This document shows positions 8,605-16,142 of a stretch of DNA of 64,000 nucleotides, piece after piece. The notes under the pieces are model-generated. The model did not search any database and was not told the DNA's origin. It saw only the letters and a list, made by a program, of their open reading frames with translations. Within the stretch, counting starts at the first letter, position 1. The number at the start of each line of letters is the position of its first letter. The translations under genes were made by a program, and so were the position numbers. The stretch comes from an uncultured Bacteroidales bacterium (GTDB lineage Bacteria > Bacteroidota > Bacteroidia > Bacteroidales > FEN-979): contig CAIRDP010000020.1 in the NCBI GenBank assembly GCA_903877385.1, forward strand, positions 209,867 to 273,866, read 5' to 3'.

Positions 8605-10042
8605 CAGGTTTTCCCCACATCATGAATATAAGCTGGGGAATCACCGTGTTATCAAGATAACGGCCTCTCACAGGATCAGTCTGACCCGCCAATACATTGT
8701 ACATTTCAGCCCCTTTTCCTTTAGCCCAAACCCCGACCAGAGCATTGGTGTGATCCCTGCTGTTGTATTTTAAGCCAGGCATTTTATTTTTCCCGTTATC
8801 AGATACGGGGGTGAATACAGGGCCTCCCCAGAGGTTGCCGCATTCATGGTCTGCAGTGATGATCAGCAGGGTCTCATTCCAGCTGGAATTTTTATTTACC
8901 CAGGCAATCACCGTATCTATGGCGTCGCTGAAGCCCTTCATCTCCTCCAGCATCCTTCCCTTTTGGTTGTCGTGGTTAGCCCAGTCGACCGCCCCTCCCT
9001 CGATCATGACAAAAAAACCATTGGGATTATTGTCAAGTACGTTAAGCCCTCCCCTTACCATTTCGGCCAAAGTTGGTAGGTTTGGGTTAAAAGGAGTGGT
9101 AAACGGAGGGGAATCTTTCGTCTCATTTTTACCGAAATCCCTGCTTTGCTGAAGCGTGGAATGTACTTCGGGCACTCCAAGAACCCGCTTCGGGGTCTTG
9201 CCATACATGAGTTTTCGAAAATCCTTCTCTGAAGTGATCAAAGTCCATGGATCAGGTATTTTATCACCGTTTACATCTGTAACCTGGTATATCTTATTAT
9301 TTATAATGAAGGAGGTCTGAATCCCGCTGCCCGACTTGAGTGAAAGCCAGAGGTTGCTGTCGGCCACGAATTTTGCGCTTGCCCATTTCGGCCCGGTATT
9401 TTTCCCGTTTTCGTCGAATTCGGGATTTCCGCAACCCATGATCAGGTCACAGCGGCTCCTGAACAGCATATAGGTTGCAAGTTCCTCGTAATGCTGCCTT
9501 GTCCGGTTATGGGCAACAAACCCTGCAGGGGTGGCATGGCTGAACGGGACCGAGGTGATAACACCTGCCGATTTACCAATGCTTTTCGCAAGTTCACACA
9601 GATTCAACAGGGTGTCGTATGTTACCGAAAGCCCGATCACATTATTATAGGACTTCCGGCCTGTTGCCAGTGCAGTAGCTGCAGCCGCCGATTCTGTAAA
9701 ATCCTTTTTAAGGTAGAGCGAATCCTTCCATGCCAGGGCGGGATTATAACCAACCGACCAGCTGAGTTTCGTCGTATCTTTCTCTTTATATTCACCTGAT
9801 TTTGCAGGATACGTGGCAGCTGAGAGTTTAACCGGGAAAGACTCTATCTGCATGGGGCCGAAAAAATAATCTGCTGCTTTAACACAGTTATAACCCATAC
9901 CATCGCCTATCATTATGATGACGTTTTTAGGTTTGGGGAAGGAGGATTGGGACATGGCTTTCTGAGCCAGGGATGTTCCCCCGGTCGATGAGATTAAAAG
10001 CAGGGCCAGGATCAAAAAAGCATAATTCCGTTCATATTTCAT
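8594..10042 (-). CDS. Secreted alkaline phosphatase (PhoA superfamily)
   Basis: A 482-residue periplasmic or secreted phosphomonoesterase with an N-terminal signal segment (residues 8-26). The first metal ligand is in IGDGMG (D47), and the nucleophile region reads TESAAAATALATG with S118 in the position of the PhoA nucleophile. The later metal motifs EGGAVDWANHDN and TADHECGN are both present. The length matches the family. The start overlaps the stop of the upstream GT9 gene by four bases (ATGA), so both are translated from one minus-strand message. Specificity for monoesters rather than diesters is the default expectation; no phosphate-regulon operator was identified. Confidence 0.93.
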   Translation of the reverse strand: MKYERNYAFLILALLLISSTGGTSLAQKAMSQSSFPKPKNVIIMIGDGMGYNCVKAADYFFGPMQIESFPVKLSAATYPAKSGEYKEKDTTKLSWSVGYNPALAWKDSLYLKKDFTESAAAATALATGRKSYNNVIGLSVTYDTLLNLCELAKSIGKSAGVITSVPFSHATPAGFVAHNRTRQHYEELATYMLFRSRCDLIMGCGNPEFDENGKNTGPKWASAKFVADSNLWLSLKSGSGIQTSFIINNKIYQVTDVNGDKIPDPWTLITSEKDFRKLMYGKTPKRVLGVPEVHSTLQQSRDFGKNETKDSPPFTTPFNPNLPTLAEMVRGGLNVLDNNPNGFFVMIEGGAVDWANHDNQKGRMLEEMKGFSDAIDTVIAWVNKNSSWNETLLIITADHECGNLWGGPVFTPVSDNGKNKMPGLKYNSRDHTNALVGVWAKGKGAEMYNVLAGQTDPVRGRYLDNTVIPQLIFMMWGKPVTF

Positions 10043-11025
10043 TTTATTCCTTTCGTTAGTTGTTCCAATACCATTTCAGGAGCGATGCTCCTGATGCAGT
10101 GACAATTGCCGGAATGCCGGCAATCGCTGCAATTCCTGTCAAGAACAAGAAAGCAGGCTTTATCGCCGAGGGGTGCCCAGCGCTGGGGGAAGATAGGCCG
10201 CATGGGTGCATACAGGCCAATTGCGAGAATGCCAAAAGCTGCGGCAAGATGAAGCGGCCCGGTGCTGGCCGCAACCAGCCCATCGCAGGATGCAATAAAT
10301 TCAAGCAGTTCTGAAAGGGATAGCCGCCCGGTCATGTCGTTGATCCTTCCTTTATGAGAAAGCAGGAAATCCCGCATCAGTTCCCCCTCTTCACTGGTCC
10401 CGGTGACAGTGATGCTGAATTTTTCCGGCGGAAGAAGATCAATCAGCTTCCCGAAATTTTCAAGCCCCCATTCACGGGCGCTGCCTTTTGACTTAGGGTG
10501 AAGGATTAGCCTGAATTTCGGCTTACTGTCGCCTTCCCGCAACACCGGCAATTGCCCCTTCAGACCGTAATATTGAGGTATTTCGGCAAGGCCGAATTCC
10601 CTTTTAATCCCTAAAGGTCCAAGTAATTTCAGGCTTAGCTGGACCTCGTGAAGGTTCGAATTCTTACGCGAAAAATGAAGCAGTTGGTTGCAGGTATACC
10701 AGGTAAATGCCCGGTGAGAAGTTGCAATCCTTTGCGGAATCATTGCGGCCCTGGCTGCTTTGCATATTTCCTTCACCGGAAAAACATGAATTATCACATC
10801 CGCTTTGAGCTCAGCGAGTGCCCCTGCAAGCATTCCGGGTTTTGAAATTTCGTCAAGGTCGACAAACCGGTCTACGAACCGGCATGCTTCGATGACAGGG
10901 CGGGTATAGTTTCGCCCGAGGAAAATGATGGTACATTCGGGAAATGTTTCTTTCAGAACACCGGTCATTGGGAGCGTAAGCACCACATCCCCAATGCTGT
11001 CGGTCCTGCTAAGAATGATTCTCAT
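10039..11025 (-). CDS. Glycosyltransferase family 9 (heptosyltransferase-like)
   Basis: A 328-residue GT9 protein, the class that transfers heptose or related sugars to the LPS core from nucleotide-activated donors on the cytoplasmic face. The start at 11025 is chosen because the protein then begins MRIILSRTDSIGDVVLT, the usual GT9 beginning with the SIGD loop; an ATG 24 bases upstream (11049) is also possible. The C-terminal donor site TGPLHLAAAFG is clear, and a cysteine cluster (C-x2-C-x5-C-x-C) near the end is common in the family. It overlaps the alkaline phosphatase gene by four bases. Which sugar is transferred is unknown, and no other LPS-core genes surround it. Confidence 0.87.
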   Translation of the reverse strand: MRIILSRTDSIGDVVLTLPMTGVLKETFPECTIIFLGRNYTRPVIEACRFVDRFVDLDEISKPGMLAGALAELKADVIIHVFPVKEICKAARAAMIPQRIATSHRAFTWYTCNQLLHFSRKNSNLHEVQLSLKLLGPLGIKREFGLAEIPQYYGLKGQLPVLREGDSKPKFRLILHPKSKGSAREWGLENFGKLIDLLPPEKFSITVTGTSEEGELMRDFLLSHKGRINDMTGRLSLSELLEFIASCDGLVAASTGPLHLAAAFGILAIGLYAPMRPIFPQRWAPLGDKACFLVLDRNCSDCRHSGNCHCIRSIAPEMVLEQLTKGIK

Positions 11026-11059
11026 GATTTCAGTATGGCTTTTGGTCATTATTACCGGG

Positions 11060-11067
11060 CAAATTTA
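11060..11067 (-). promoter_or_regulatory. -7 promoter element for the GT9-phosphatase operon
   Basis: On the minus strand this reads TAAATTTG, an exact -7 match. Transcription would start about 5-8 bases beyond it, giving a leader of about 28 bases to the ATG at 11025 and only about 4 to the ATG at 11049, which favours the shorter protein. No matching -33 TTTG was found. Confidence 0.5.
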
Positions 11068-11169
11068 GAATTTTTGGTTCCATCTATAATATTTTTAATT
11101 TTACTTCATTGTATCCGGGAGTAATATTTTACGGGAATTTGTTGTAAATTGTGTGTAAAATTCATCATT

Positions 11170-11418
11170 ATGGAAGATTTTGAAAAAATCCTGGTCCTTG
11201 ACAATGAATTCGAGGCGGAACTTATGGAGGAAGTACTTATGGATAAGCAGATCCCATATGGGATCATAATACGTGAGGATTCCGCTTTAGGCGGTATCGT
11301 TGACCTTGAAGAAGGATGGGGTTACCTGGAAGCACCCGCCCGCTGCAGGGAAGAGATCATGAAGATTTATCAGGAGATCCAGGATACATCAACTGATCCG
11401 GGAGAAGAGGAAGCGTGA
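11170..11418 (+). CDS. Small DUF2007-like protein
   Basis: An 82-residue acidic cytosolic protein. The ATG at 11170 is chosen because the only upstream in-frame start is a TTG giving a poor hydrophobic extension. The pattern FEAELMEEVLMDKQIPYGI resembles the DUF2007 (putative signal-transducing) domain, in which a beta strand is followed by a helix selecting an 'E-A-E-L' run; the match is by eye and modest. The stop region overlaps the ATG of the large peptidase by four bases (ATGA), so the two are expected to be co-translated. No role is known. Confidence 0.6.
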   Translation: MEDFEKILVLDNEFEAELMEEVLMDKQIPYGIIIREDSALGGIVDLEEGWGYLEAPARCREEIMKIYQEIQDTSTDPGEEEA

Positions 11419-14393
11419 TGGGCTGGAAACGTTTTCTTGAGAATTTTCCCTGGTTTGAAGGGGAAGGCGGGTTTCCGCTGCCTGCATATTCGGAGTTTAT
11501 GCCGCCCATGCATATCGGCTTCAGGCCCCATGACGGGCAGGTTTATCCCTGGCATTTCAAAGAGGATGACCTGTATGGCTTTTATTTAAGCGAAGCGGAA
11601 GAGTTTCTGCATCTGAGGCCCGGAATGCAAAACATAGGGTTGCAATGCATGGAGCATATGATACAACTGGGTAAAGGAAAACTTCCGCCAAGTATCGCCG
11701 GTCGTCATAACCGCAACCTGAAGGATAATCCATTCTGGCCGGATGAGCTTGCCTCAAAAGCAGGAAACCTTGATTACGAGAGGTATGTTTTGCTGGCTCC
11801 CCTGGCTTTATCCAAAACCAAGGACGATAAAGGCAGGTCGAGGTGGACCTTGTTCGGGAGCAGTGAGCAAGGTCCTGAAAAAGCATTCTGGAAATCGTTT
11901 TTCAAAGGAGAAAATGAAGAATATCCCGAATCCTTTTTCCTTAGATTCATGGGCAGGATCTTCCATCATGCCTATGACCGTAAAATCCATACTTCCGAGG
12001 CCATGCTTGAGGCAGGTTTCCGCATACTTCCCTCTTCAGGGAAATTGCCCGCCAAACACTGGAACGAGGCGGCACTGCCTTCATGGACTTCAAAATACCT
12101 TGTTTCGGAGAGCGACGATTTTGCAGATGCTGTGTACCTGCTTACCTTCCAGCCTTTCGGTTGCCTTCCCGGGCTGGTCAAACAAAAATATTTCTCAGGT
12201 GACTTAGCCCTGATCCCCTTCCCGGGCAGCCTTTCGCCATGGGGGAACAAGGAATACATCAGCCTGTCGGACAAGCTTTATAATGCGATACAGTTTCCCA
12301 TGCTGAGGCTGGTCTCCCGAAATGAAGATAATTACGGGATCAGGGTTCCCCAGTCGGGCTGGTTTCACGAACCCTCGCCGGGGAATGAGAAACCCGACAT
12401 CCTCGAGGAACTCCTGCTAAATACCTATGTACGCACAAGCCGCTGGGACCGGGCTGATAAAACCGCTAACCCCCTGGTTGGCAGTAAGGAGATCGACCCT
12501 GTCGCTCAAACTCTATTTAACACCACGCTTGCGGCCCTTGACTTGTATAACAAACCCATGGCCAGGAATGTGCAGCTTCTGAACGAACATATAGAACTTC
12601 TGCTTGACGGCCCGAGGGCAGGGAAGAAGGAAATAGAACATGCCGCTAAAGTCGTACTCTCAGGAGGGCTTTTCCGTTACCGTTTTTATTTTCCGCCCAT
12701 GCAGGCCGGGAAGCATGAGATCTTCTGGCACAGACCGCTTGTGGCATGCATTGATACGGCGACTGCAGCTCCCATCGTTTTCCCCGATCTCCTTCACGGG
12801 TACCTCACCGCTTATGATACGGCAGGTCCGGATCCCTCAAGAGCGATCGAGCTATGGCCCAGGATGATGGAAAGGCAGCCCCATACCTCCATCCTGAAAC
12901 ATTTTATCTCGGAGCATGACCACAGCAAGCACCTGACCGCTTTCAACCTGATGACCTTAATGGATGTTTGCGAATTGCTTGAATTGCCATCCCTCGAAAA
13001 AGACTTTGCCCGCCACCTGATCAGGATTAAAAAAGATGCAGGCCTTGAAGACTGGCTGGGGATTCTGCATGAACGGACATACCAGCCTGGGCTGGCCCAC
13101 AGGTCAAGGGTGTTCATAGAAAACATTGTAAGGGATAACGATACCTCGCTGCAGCCCCTGACGTTCGGCCATACAGCTACAAGAAAATACGAAGAGGATT
13201 TTTGGAACAGGATATGCTTCCTTGCCTGCGGCGATTATATCAACAAGGACAATGCCGATGTGGTCCAGGACCATCCCACCCTGAGTAAAACGAGGCATAA
13301 GGAAAGGGACCTTCACAGGCTGGGCGATTACCTGCTCAGCAGCCACCGAAAGGCCATTGCAGACGCCGGTATGCAAGGGATGGCCGAAGCAGGTGAGTTA
13401 CCCTTCAAATGGGAGACCGATTTTGATTTTACACAGTTTGGTGGCTGGAAAGCCAACCTGGAGGGTACCGAATATGAAAGGAACATCCTTGTTATCATAC
13501 CTGGGAAGAACAGGAAAGAAGCCGTGATCATGGGCGACCATTACGACACGGCTTATATGGAAGATGTGTATGACAAGTCGGAAGGCGGAACCGGGGCAAG
13601 GCTTTCAGCTGCCGGGGCCGACGACAATCATTCTGCGACTTCCACCCTGCTTCTTGCCGCTACTGCGTTTTTGAAGCTTTCAAAGGAAGGCAAACTTGAA
13701 AGAGATATCTGGCTCATCCATCTTACCGGGGAGGAATTCCCTTCGGACTGCATGGGAGCCAGGGATTTCTGCCGGAACTATGTACAAAAAACCCTTAAGA
13801 TGCGCAGGGAGGACAACAGCTATAAAGACCTCAGTGATGTGGAAGTTAAAGGGGTTTTTGTGATGGATATGATTGCGCACAACCGCGATAATGCAAAGGA
13901 CATCTTCCAGATATCCCCGGGGCGAACCCTTGAATCGGTAAACCTCGGGTATAAGGCCCACCTGGTCAACCGGACCTGGAATAAACTCGCCTTGGAGCAG
14001 AATTCGGGACCGGAGAGGGCCGGTTGCAAAAGAGGGGAAAGGATTAAAATGCAGGATGCTGGATCAGGGATAAAGGATGCAGGATACAGTATGCAGGATA
14101 CAGTATCAGGGGTTCAGGATTCGGGATGCAGGATTCCCGAAAAGGCATTGTTCCTGCCCCTTGAAGGGGAAGTTCGTACTTGGGAAGATGCTACCAGTTC
14201 ATTATACAATACCGATGTGATGATATTTTCCGACATCGGGATCCCCTGTGTTCTTTTCATGGAAAATTATGACATCCATCGCCAGGGATATCATGACACC
14301 CATGACACCATGGAAAACATTGACCTGGATTATGGTTCGGCATTGTCGGCGATTGCTATTGAAACCGTTGCCCAGGTTGCGGCAGGGAAATGA
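11415..14393 (+). CDS. Large protein with C-terminal M28-type zinc peptidase domain
   Basis: A 992-residue protein without an obvious signal peptide. The last third is an M28 metallo-exopeptidase domain with a full set of di-zinc ligands: H709 and D711 in GDHYDTAY, D736/D737 in GADDNHS, E773/E774 in TGEEF, D818 in VMDMIAH, and H960 or H963 in QGYHDTHDT. The first ~680 residues match no family I recognise. Residues 876-912, between D818 and H960, are encoded by a 7-bp-period repeat (about 14044-14148); the reading frame survives, and the insertion lies where the family has a loop. The gene overlaps the upstream DUF2007-like gene by four bases. The substrate is probably peptides or amino-acid conjugates; that is family-level inference. 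Confidence 0.8.
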   Translation: MMGWKRFLENFPWFEGEGGFPLPAYSEFMPPMHIGFRPHDGQVYPWHFKEDDLYGFYLSEAEEFLHLRPGMQNIGLQCMEHMIQLGKGKLPPSIAGRHNRNLKDNPFWPDELASKAGNLDYERYVLLAPLALSKTKDDKGRSRWTLFGSSEQGPEKAFWKSFFKGENEEYPESFFLRFMGRIFHHAYDRKIHTSEAMLEAGFRILPSSGKLPAKHWNEAALPSWTSKYLVSESDDFADAVYLLTFQPFGCLPGLVKQKYFSGDLALIPFPGSLSPWGNKEYISLSDKLYNAIQFPMLRLVSRNEDNYGIRVPQSGWFHEPSPGNEKPDILEELLLNTYVRTSRWDRADKTANPLVGSKEIDPVAQTLFNTTLAALDLYNKPMARNVQLLNEHIELLLDGPRAGKKEIEHAAKVVLSGGLFRYRFYFPPMQAGKHEIFWHRPLVACIDTATAAPIVFPDLLHGYLTAYDTAGPDPSRAIELWPRMMERQPHTSILKHFISEHDHSKHLTAFNLMTLMDVCELLELPSLEKDFARHLIRIKKDAGLEDWLGILHERTYQPGLAHRSRVFIENIVRDNDTSLQPLTFGHTATRKYEEDFWNRICFLACGDYINKDNADVVQDHPTLSKTRHKERDLHRLGDYLLSSHRKAIADAGMQGMAEAGELPFKWETDFDFTQFGGWKANLEGTEYERNILVIIPGKNRKEAVIMGDHYDTAYMEDVYDKSEGGTGARLSAAGADDNHSATSTLLLAATAFLKLSKEGKLERDIWLIHLTGEEFPSDCMGARDFCRNYVQKTLKMRREDNSYKDLSDVEVKGVFVMDMIAHNRDNAKDIFQISPGRTLESVNLGYKAHLVNRTWNKLALEQNSGPERAGCKRGERIKMQDAGSGIKDAGYSMQDTVSGVQDSGCRIPEKALFLPLEGEVRTWEDATSSLYNTDVMIFSDIGIPCVLFMENYDIHRQGYHDTHDTMENIDLDYGSALSAIAIETVAQVAAGK
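14044..14148. repeat. In-frame 7-bp-period repeat inside the M28 peptidase gene
   Basis: About 15 degenerate heptamers (CAGGATG, CTGGATC, AAGGATG, CAGGATA, CGGGATG and similar) run in register at 7-bp spacing, encoding residues 876-912 between two catalytic ligands. The core resembles the intergenic GCATCCT repeat at 26171-26206 read on the other strand. Confidence 0.8.
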
Positions 14394-14398
14394 AGCGA

Positions 14399-14470
14399 GA
14401 AAATATTCATGAGATAAGCCAGCAGGATAAACCCTACACCAAAGATGCCGGCGATATCTGCAGTTGTCAG
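14399..14470 (-). pseudogene. Remnant of a small membrane-protein gene (CBU_0592-like N-terminus)
   Basis: On the minus strand, directly after the stop of the 121-residue gene, 24 sense codons encode LTTADIAGIFGVGF followed by ILLAYLMNIF. That resembles the first transmembrane helix of the small CBU_0592-like membrane proteins. The frame has a TAG just upstream and no ATG/GTG/TTG before the conserved part. Beyond 14399 the resemblance ends where the convergent M28 gene finishes. I read it as the decayed 5' end of a third gene of the ECF sigma operon; a functional CTG-initiated peptide is not excluded. Confidence 0.4.
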
Positions 14471-14832
14471 CTAGGATGATTCCCTGTTCTGCGGAACAAG
14501 AATTTGAGCAGGATCTGGTCGAAGAGTACTATGAAAATGCCCACCCCTATCAGTCCCGTTACCATAAAACGGTTCCTTGCAATCCAGTTAATCCAGGGCA
14601 AAGGATCAGTTTTGGCAGGAAAAACAAGGCAGGTCACCATAATAATGAGCGCTGCTATTACCAGGCCGGCCTTCAGGCCGAATTCCGAAAGAAGTTCTTT
14701 CCAGGCCAGCTGTTTCTCCAGCTTTTTTACCAGAAGGGAGGTAAATGTGTCGGGAATGATAAAATCGGGGGGCTGACGAAGGGCATCGTCGATCAGGCCA
14801 TCCAGGTTTTCGTTAAATTCTTTCATTTCCAT
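14467..14832 (-). CDS. Membrane protein paired with ECF sigma factor (possible anti-sigma)
   Basis: A 121-residue protein with an acidic amphipathic N-terminal third (start MEMKEFNENLDG; MKEF six bases later is equally possible), followed by two transmembrane segments (about residues 53-71 and 86-107) and a basic end. It begins 16 bases after the sigma gene stops, so it is co-transcribed with it. In Bacteroidota many ECF sigma factors are followed by a membrane protein whose cytosolic N-terminus holds the sigma factor, and the topology here fits that plan. No zinc-finger HxxxCxxC motif is present, so the anti-sigma call rests on position and topology only. Confidence 0.6.
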   Translation of the reverse strand: MEMKEFNENLDGLIDDALRQPPDFIIPDTFTSLLVKKLEKQLAWKELLSEFGLKAGLVIAALIIMVTCLVFPAKTDPLPWINWIARNRFMVTGLIGVGIFIVLFDQILLKFLFRRTGNHPS

Positions 14833-14848
14833 GACTGCAAATTTAAAA

Positions 14849-15427
14849 TTATTCTGCCTCAAAAAGCACCTGCTGCATATCGGGGACCAGTTCCGTCATT
14901 TTCTGCCTGATGATCTCCCGGCCCCGGCTAAGGTAACTTTTAACAGTGCCCTCGGGCATTCCCGTGATCTCTTCAATTTCCCTGTATGAAAATTCTTCCA
15001 GGTGAAACAAAGTGACAACGGTTCTGTACTGTAAAGGCATTTTTTCAATGATCTGGTGGACGAGTTTTTTCATGGTATTCCTGTCGATATTGTTCAGCAA
15101 GGGCGACACATCCGATGTCGCCAGGCTCACAGGCCCCAGGGAAGATGCATCGGAAAGCACTTCACGCTTGCTTTTCCTCACATGGTCAACGCAGGCATTA
15201 TAAGCAATGGACCCTATCCAGGTCGAGAGTTTGGAATCCCCCCTGAACTTATCTATCTGCTTAAATACCCTGATAAATACTTCCTGGCAAAGATCCTCCG
15301 CATCCTCCTGGCGGTTCGTCATCCGCAGTACCATATGCCATACCAAGTTCCGGTGTTTATCGACCAGGAACCTGAATGCATTTGTATTTCCTGCTTTCAG
15401 GGCGTTGACCAGTGCAACATCATCCAT
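14849..15427 (-). CDS. ECF-type RNA polymerase sigma factor
   Basis: A 192-residue sigma-70 family ECF factor with region 2 at about residues 20-90 (including the DAEDLCQEVFIRVFK helix and STWIGSIAYNACVDHVR) and region 4 at about 125-180 (QYRTVVTLFHLEEFSYREIEEITGMPEGTVKSYLSR, the helix-turn-helix that reads the -35). Its own upstream region has a candidate ECF promoter (15431-15463) that shares its -35, its spacing and its -10 core with the one before the divergent 119-residue membrane gene. That suggests autoregulation and a small regulon. The following gene is the candidate membrane anti-sigma. Confidence 0.92.
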   Translation of the reverse strand: MDDVALVNALKAGNTNAFRFLVDKHRNLVWHMVLRMTNRQEDAEDLCQEVFIRVFKQIDKFRGDSKLSTWIGSIAYNACVDHVRKSKREVLSDASSLGPVSLATSDVSPLLNNIDRNTMKKLVHQIIEKMPLQYRTVVTLFHLEEFSYREIEEITGMPEGTVKSYLSRGREIIRQKMTELVPDMQQVLFEAE

Positions 15428-15430
15428 TGT

Positions 15431-15463
15431 ATTATACGTCGCTCAGTTTTATAAAAGGTTGCA
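15431..15463 (-). promoter_or_regulatory. Candidate autoregulatory ECF promoter of the sigma operon
   Basis: On the minus strand TGCAACCTTTT (15453-15463) is followed after exactly 11 bases by CGACGTATAAT (15431-15441). The same two boxes with the same spacing occur before the divergent gene at 15684. The AAC core in the -35 box is typical of ECF promoters. The -10 box ends 4 bases before the ATG, so the message may be nearly leaderless. Confidence 0.65.
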
Positions 15464-15497
15464 GTTAAATGTAATAAATTAATCAAGCGAGATACAC

Positions 15498-15560
15498 CAT
15501 GTACAATGTACAATGTACCAGTACCCAGTACCAAGTACCCAGTACCAAGTACCAAGTGCC
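15498..15560. repeat. Intergenic 7-bp-period repeat (TACCAAG/TACAATG type)
   Basis: Nine or so units spaced by 7 bp (two TACAATG, then TACCCAG and TACCAAG variants) lie in the 256-base divergent gap between the ECF sigma gene and the 119-residue gene, between their two promoters. The rest of the gap (15561-15620) shows nothing else. Confidence 0.85.
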
Positions 15561-15620
15561 AGACAAATAAAAGGCATTATGCAGGAGCCGGGATCACTTG
15601 ATAAAAAAATCTCCTGTTTC

Positions 15621-15653
15621 TGCAACCTTTTCATCAGGGCTTCGACTTATTAA
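15621..15653 (+). promoter_or_regulatory. Candidate ECF promoter of the 119-residue membrane gene
   Basis: TGCAACCTTTT (15621-15631), 11 bases, then CGACTTATTAA (15643-15653). The -35 box is identical to that of the sigma gene, the spacer length is the same, and the -10 box matches at 8 of 11 positions. It lies 30 bases before the ATG. Confidence 0.65.
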
Positions 15654-15683
15654 GCAAATGTTAAATTTTAAAACCCTTGCCAT

Positions 15684-16043
15684 ATGAGTGAACAAATTGG
15701 AGCCGCAATCGTAACTGCGGTAGTATTCTTCGGATTATATTCCTTATTGAAAGTGCTGACCGACTACCTGTTACGTCGCAAGATAGTCAACAGCGGACAT
15801 ATTGAGAAAGCCGGGATCATGGAAAACATCAGCAGCGAAACCAACAAATATCCAACCCTGAAATGGGGCCTGGTAAGCCTTTTTGCCGGTGCAGGCATGA
15901 TACTCATCCAGATCCTTTCCAGGGCTGGGCGCCTTAACTGGGACCAGGGCGCCGATGCGTTTCTTCCCGTAGGGATTGAACTGATATTTATTGCCGCAGG
16001 TTTCCTGTTGTTTTTCTTCATTGCCACGTCAAAAAAGTCGTGA
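15684..16043 (+). CDS. DUF6249-like membrane protein, putative ECF sigma target
   Basis: A 119-residue protein with three transmembrane segments (about residues 8-28, 59-80 and 94-113) and a short cytosolic loop between the first two (RRKIVNSGHIEKAGIMEN). The layout resembles small DUF6249-type membrane proteins frequently found beside ECF sigma genes in Bacteroidota; no biochemical role is known. It is transcribed divergently from the sigma operon and carries the same TGCAACCTTTT-N11-CGAC promoter, so it is probably a direct target of that sigma factor. Confidence 0.65.
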   Translation: MSEQIGAAIVTAVVFFGLYSLLKVLTDYLLRRKIVNSGHIEKAGIMENISSETNKYPTLKWGLVSLFAGAGMILIQILSRAGRLNWDQGADAFLPVGIELIFIAAGFLLFFFIATSKKS

Positions 16044-16106
16044 TTTGTGAGCCGTGTCCGACGATTCTAAAGGAACACGTAAATGAAATAAACAATTGTT
16101 CCGAAT

Positions 16107-16142
16107 AACCGTGAACCGGATTTAGAGTCAGGGTTCACGGTT
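16107..16142. repeat. Inverted repeat at the 3' end of the tandem uvrA gene
   Basis: Arms AACCGTGAACC (16107-16117) and GGTTCACGGTT (16132-16142) are a perfect 11-bp match with a 14-base loop, spanning the stop codon of the minus-strand uvrA-like gene. There is no T-tract after it on the minus strand, so it is a weak terminator candidate or an mRNA-stabilising hairpin. Confidence 0.5.

Noticed and set aside
15498..15560. A CRISPR array
   Set aside because: The units are 7 bp with no spacers and no cas genes; they belong to the simple tandem-repeat class.
16107..16142. A strong rho-independent terminator after the tandem uvrA gene
   Set aside because: The stem is good but there is no T-tract, so it is listed only as an inverted repeat.
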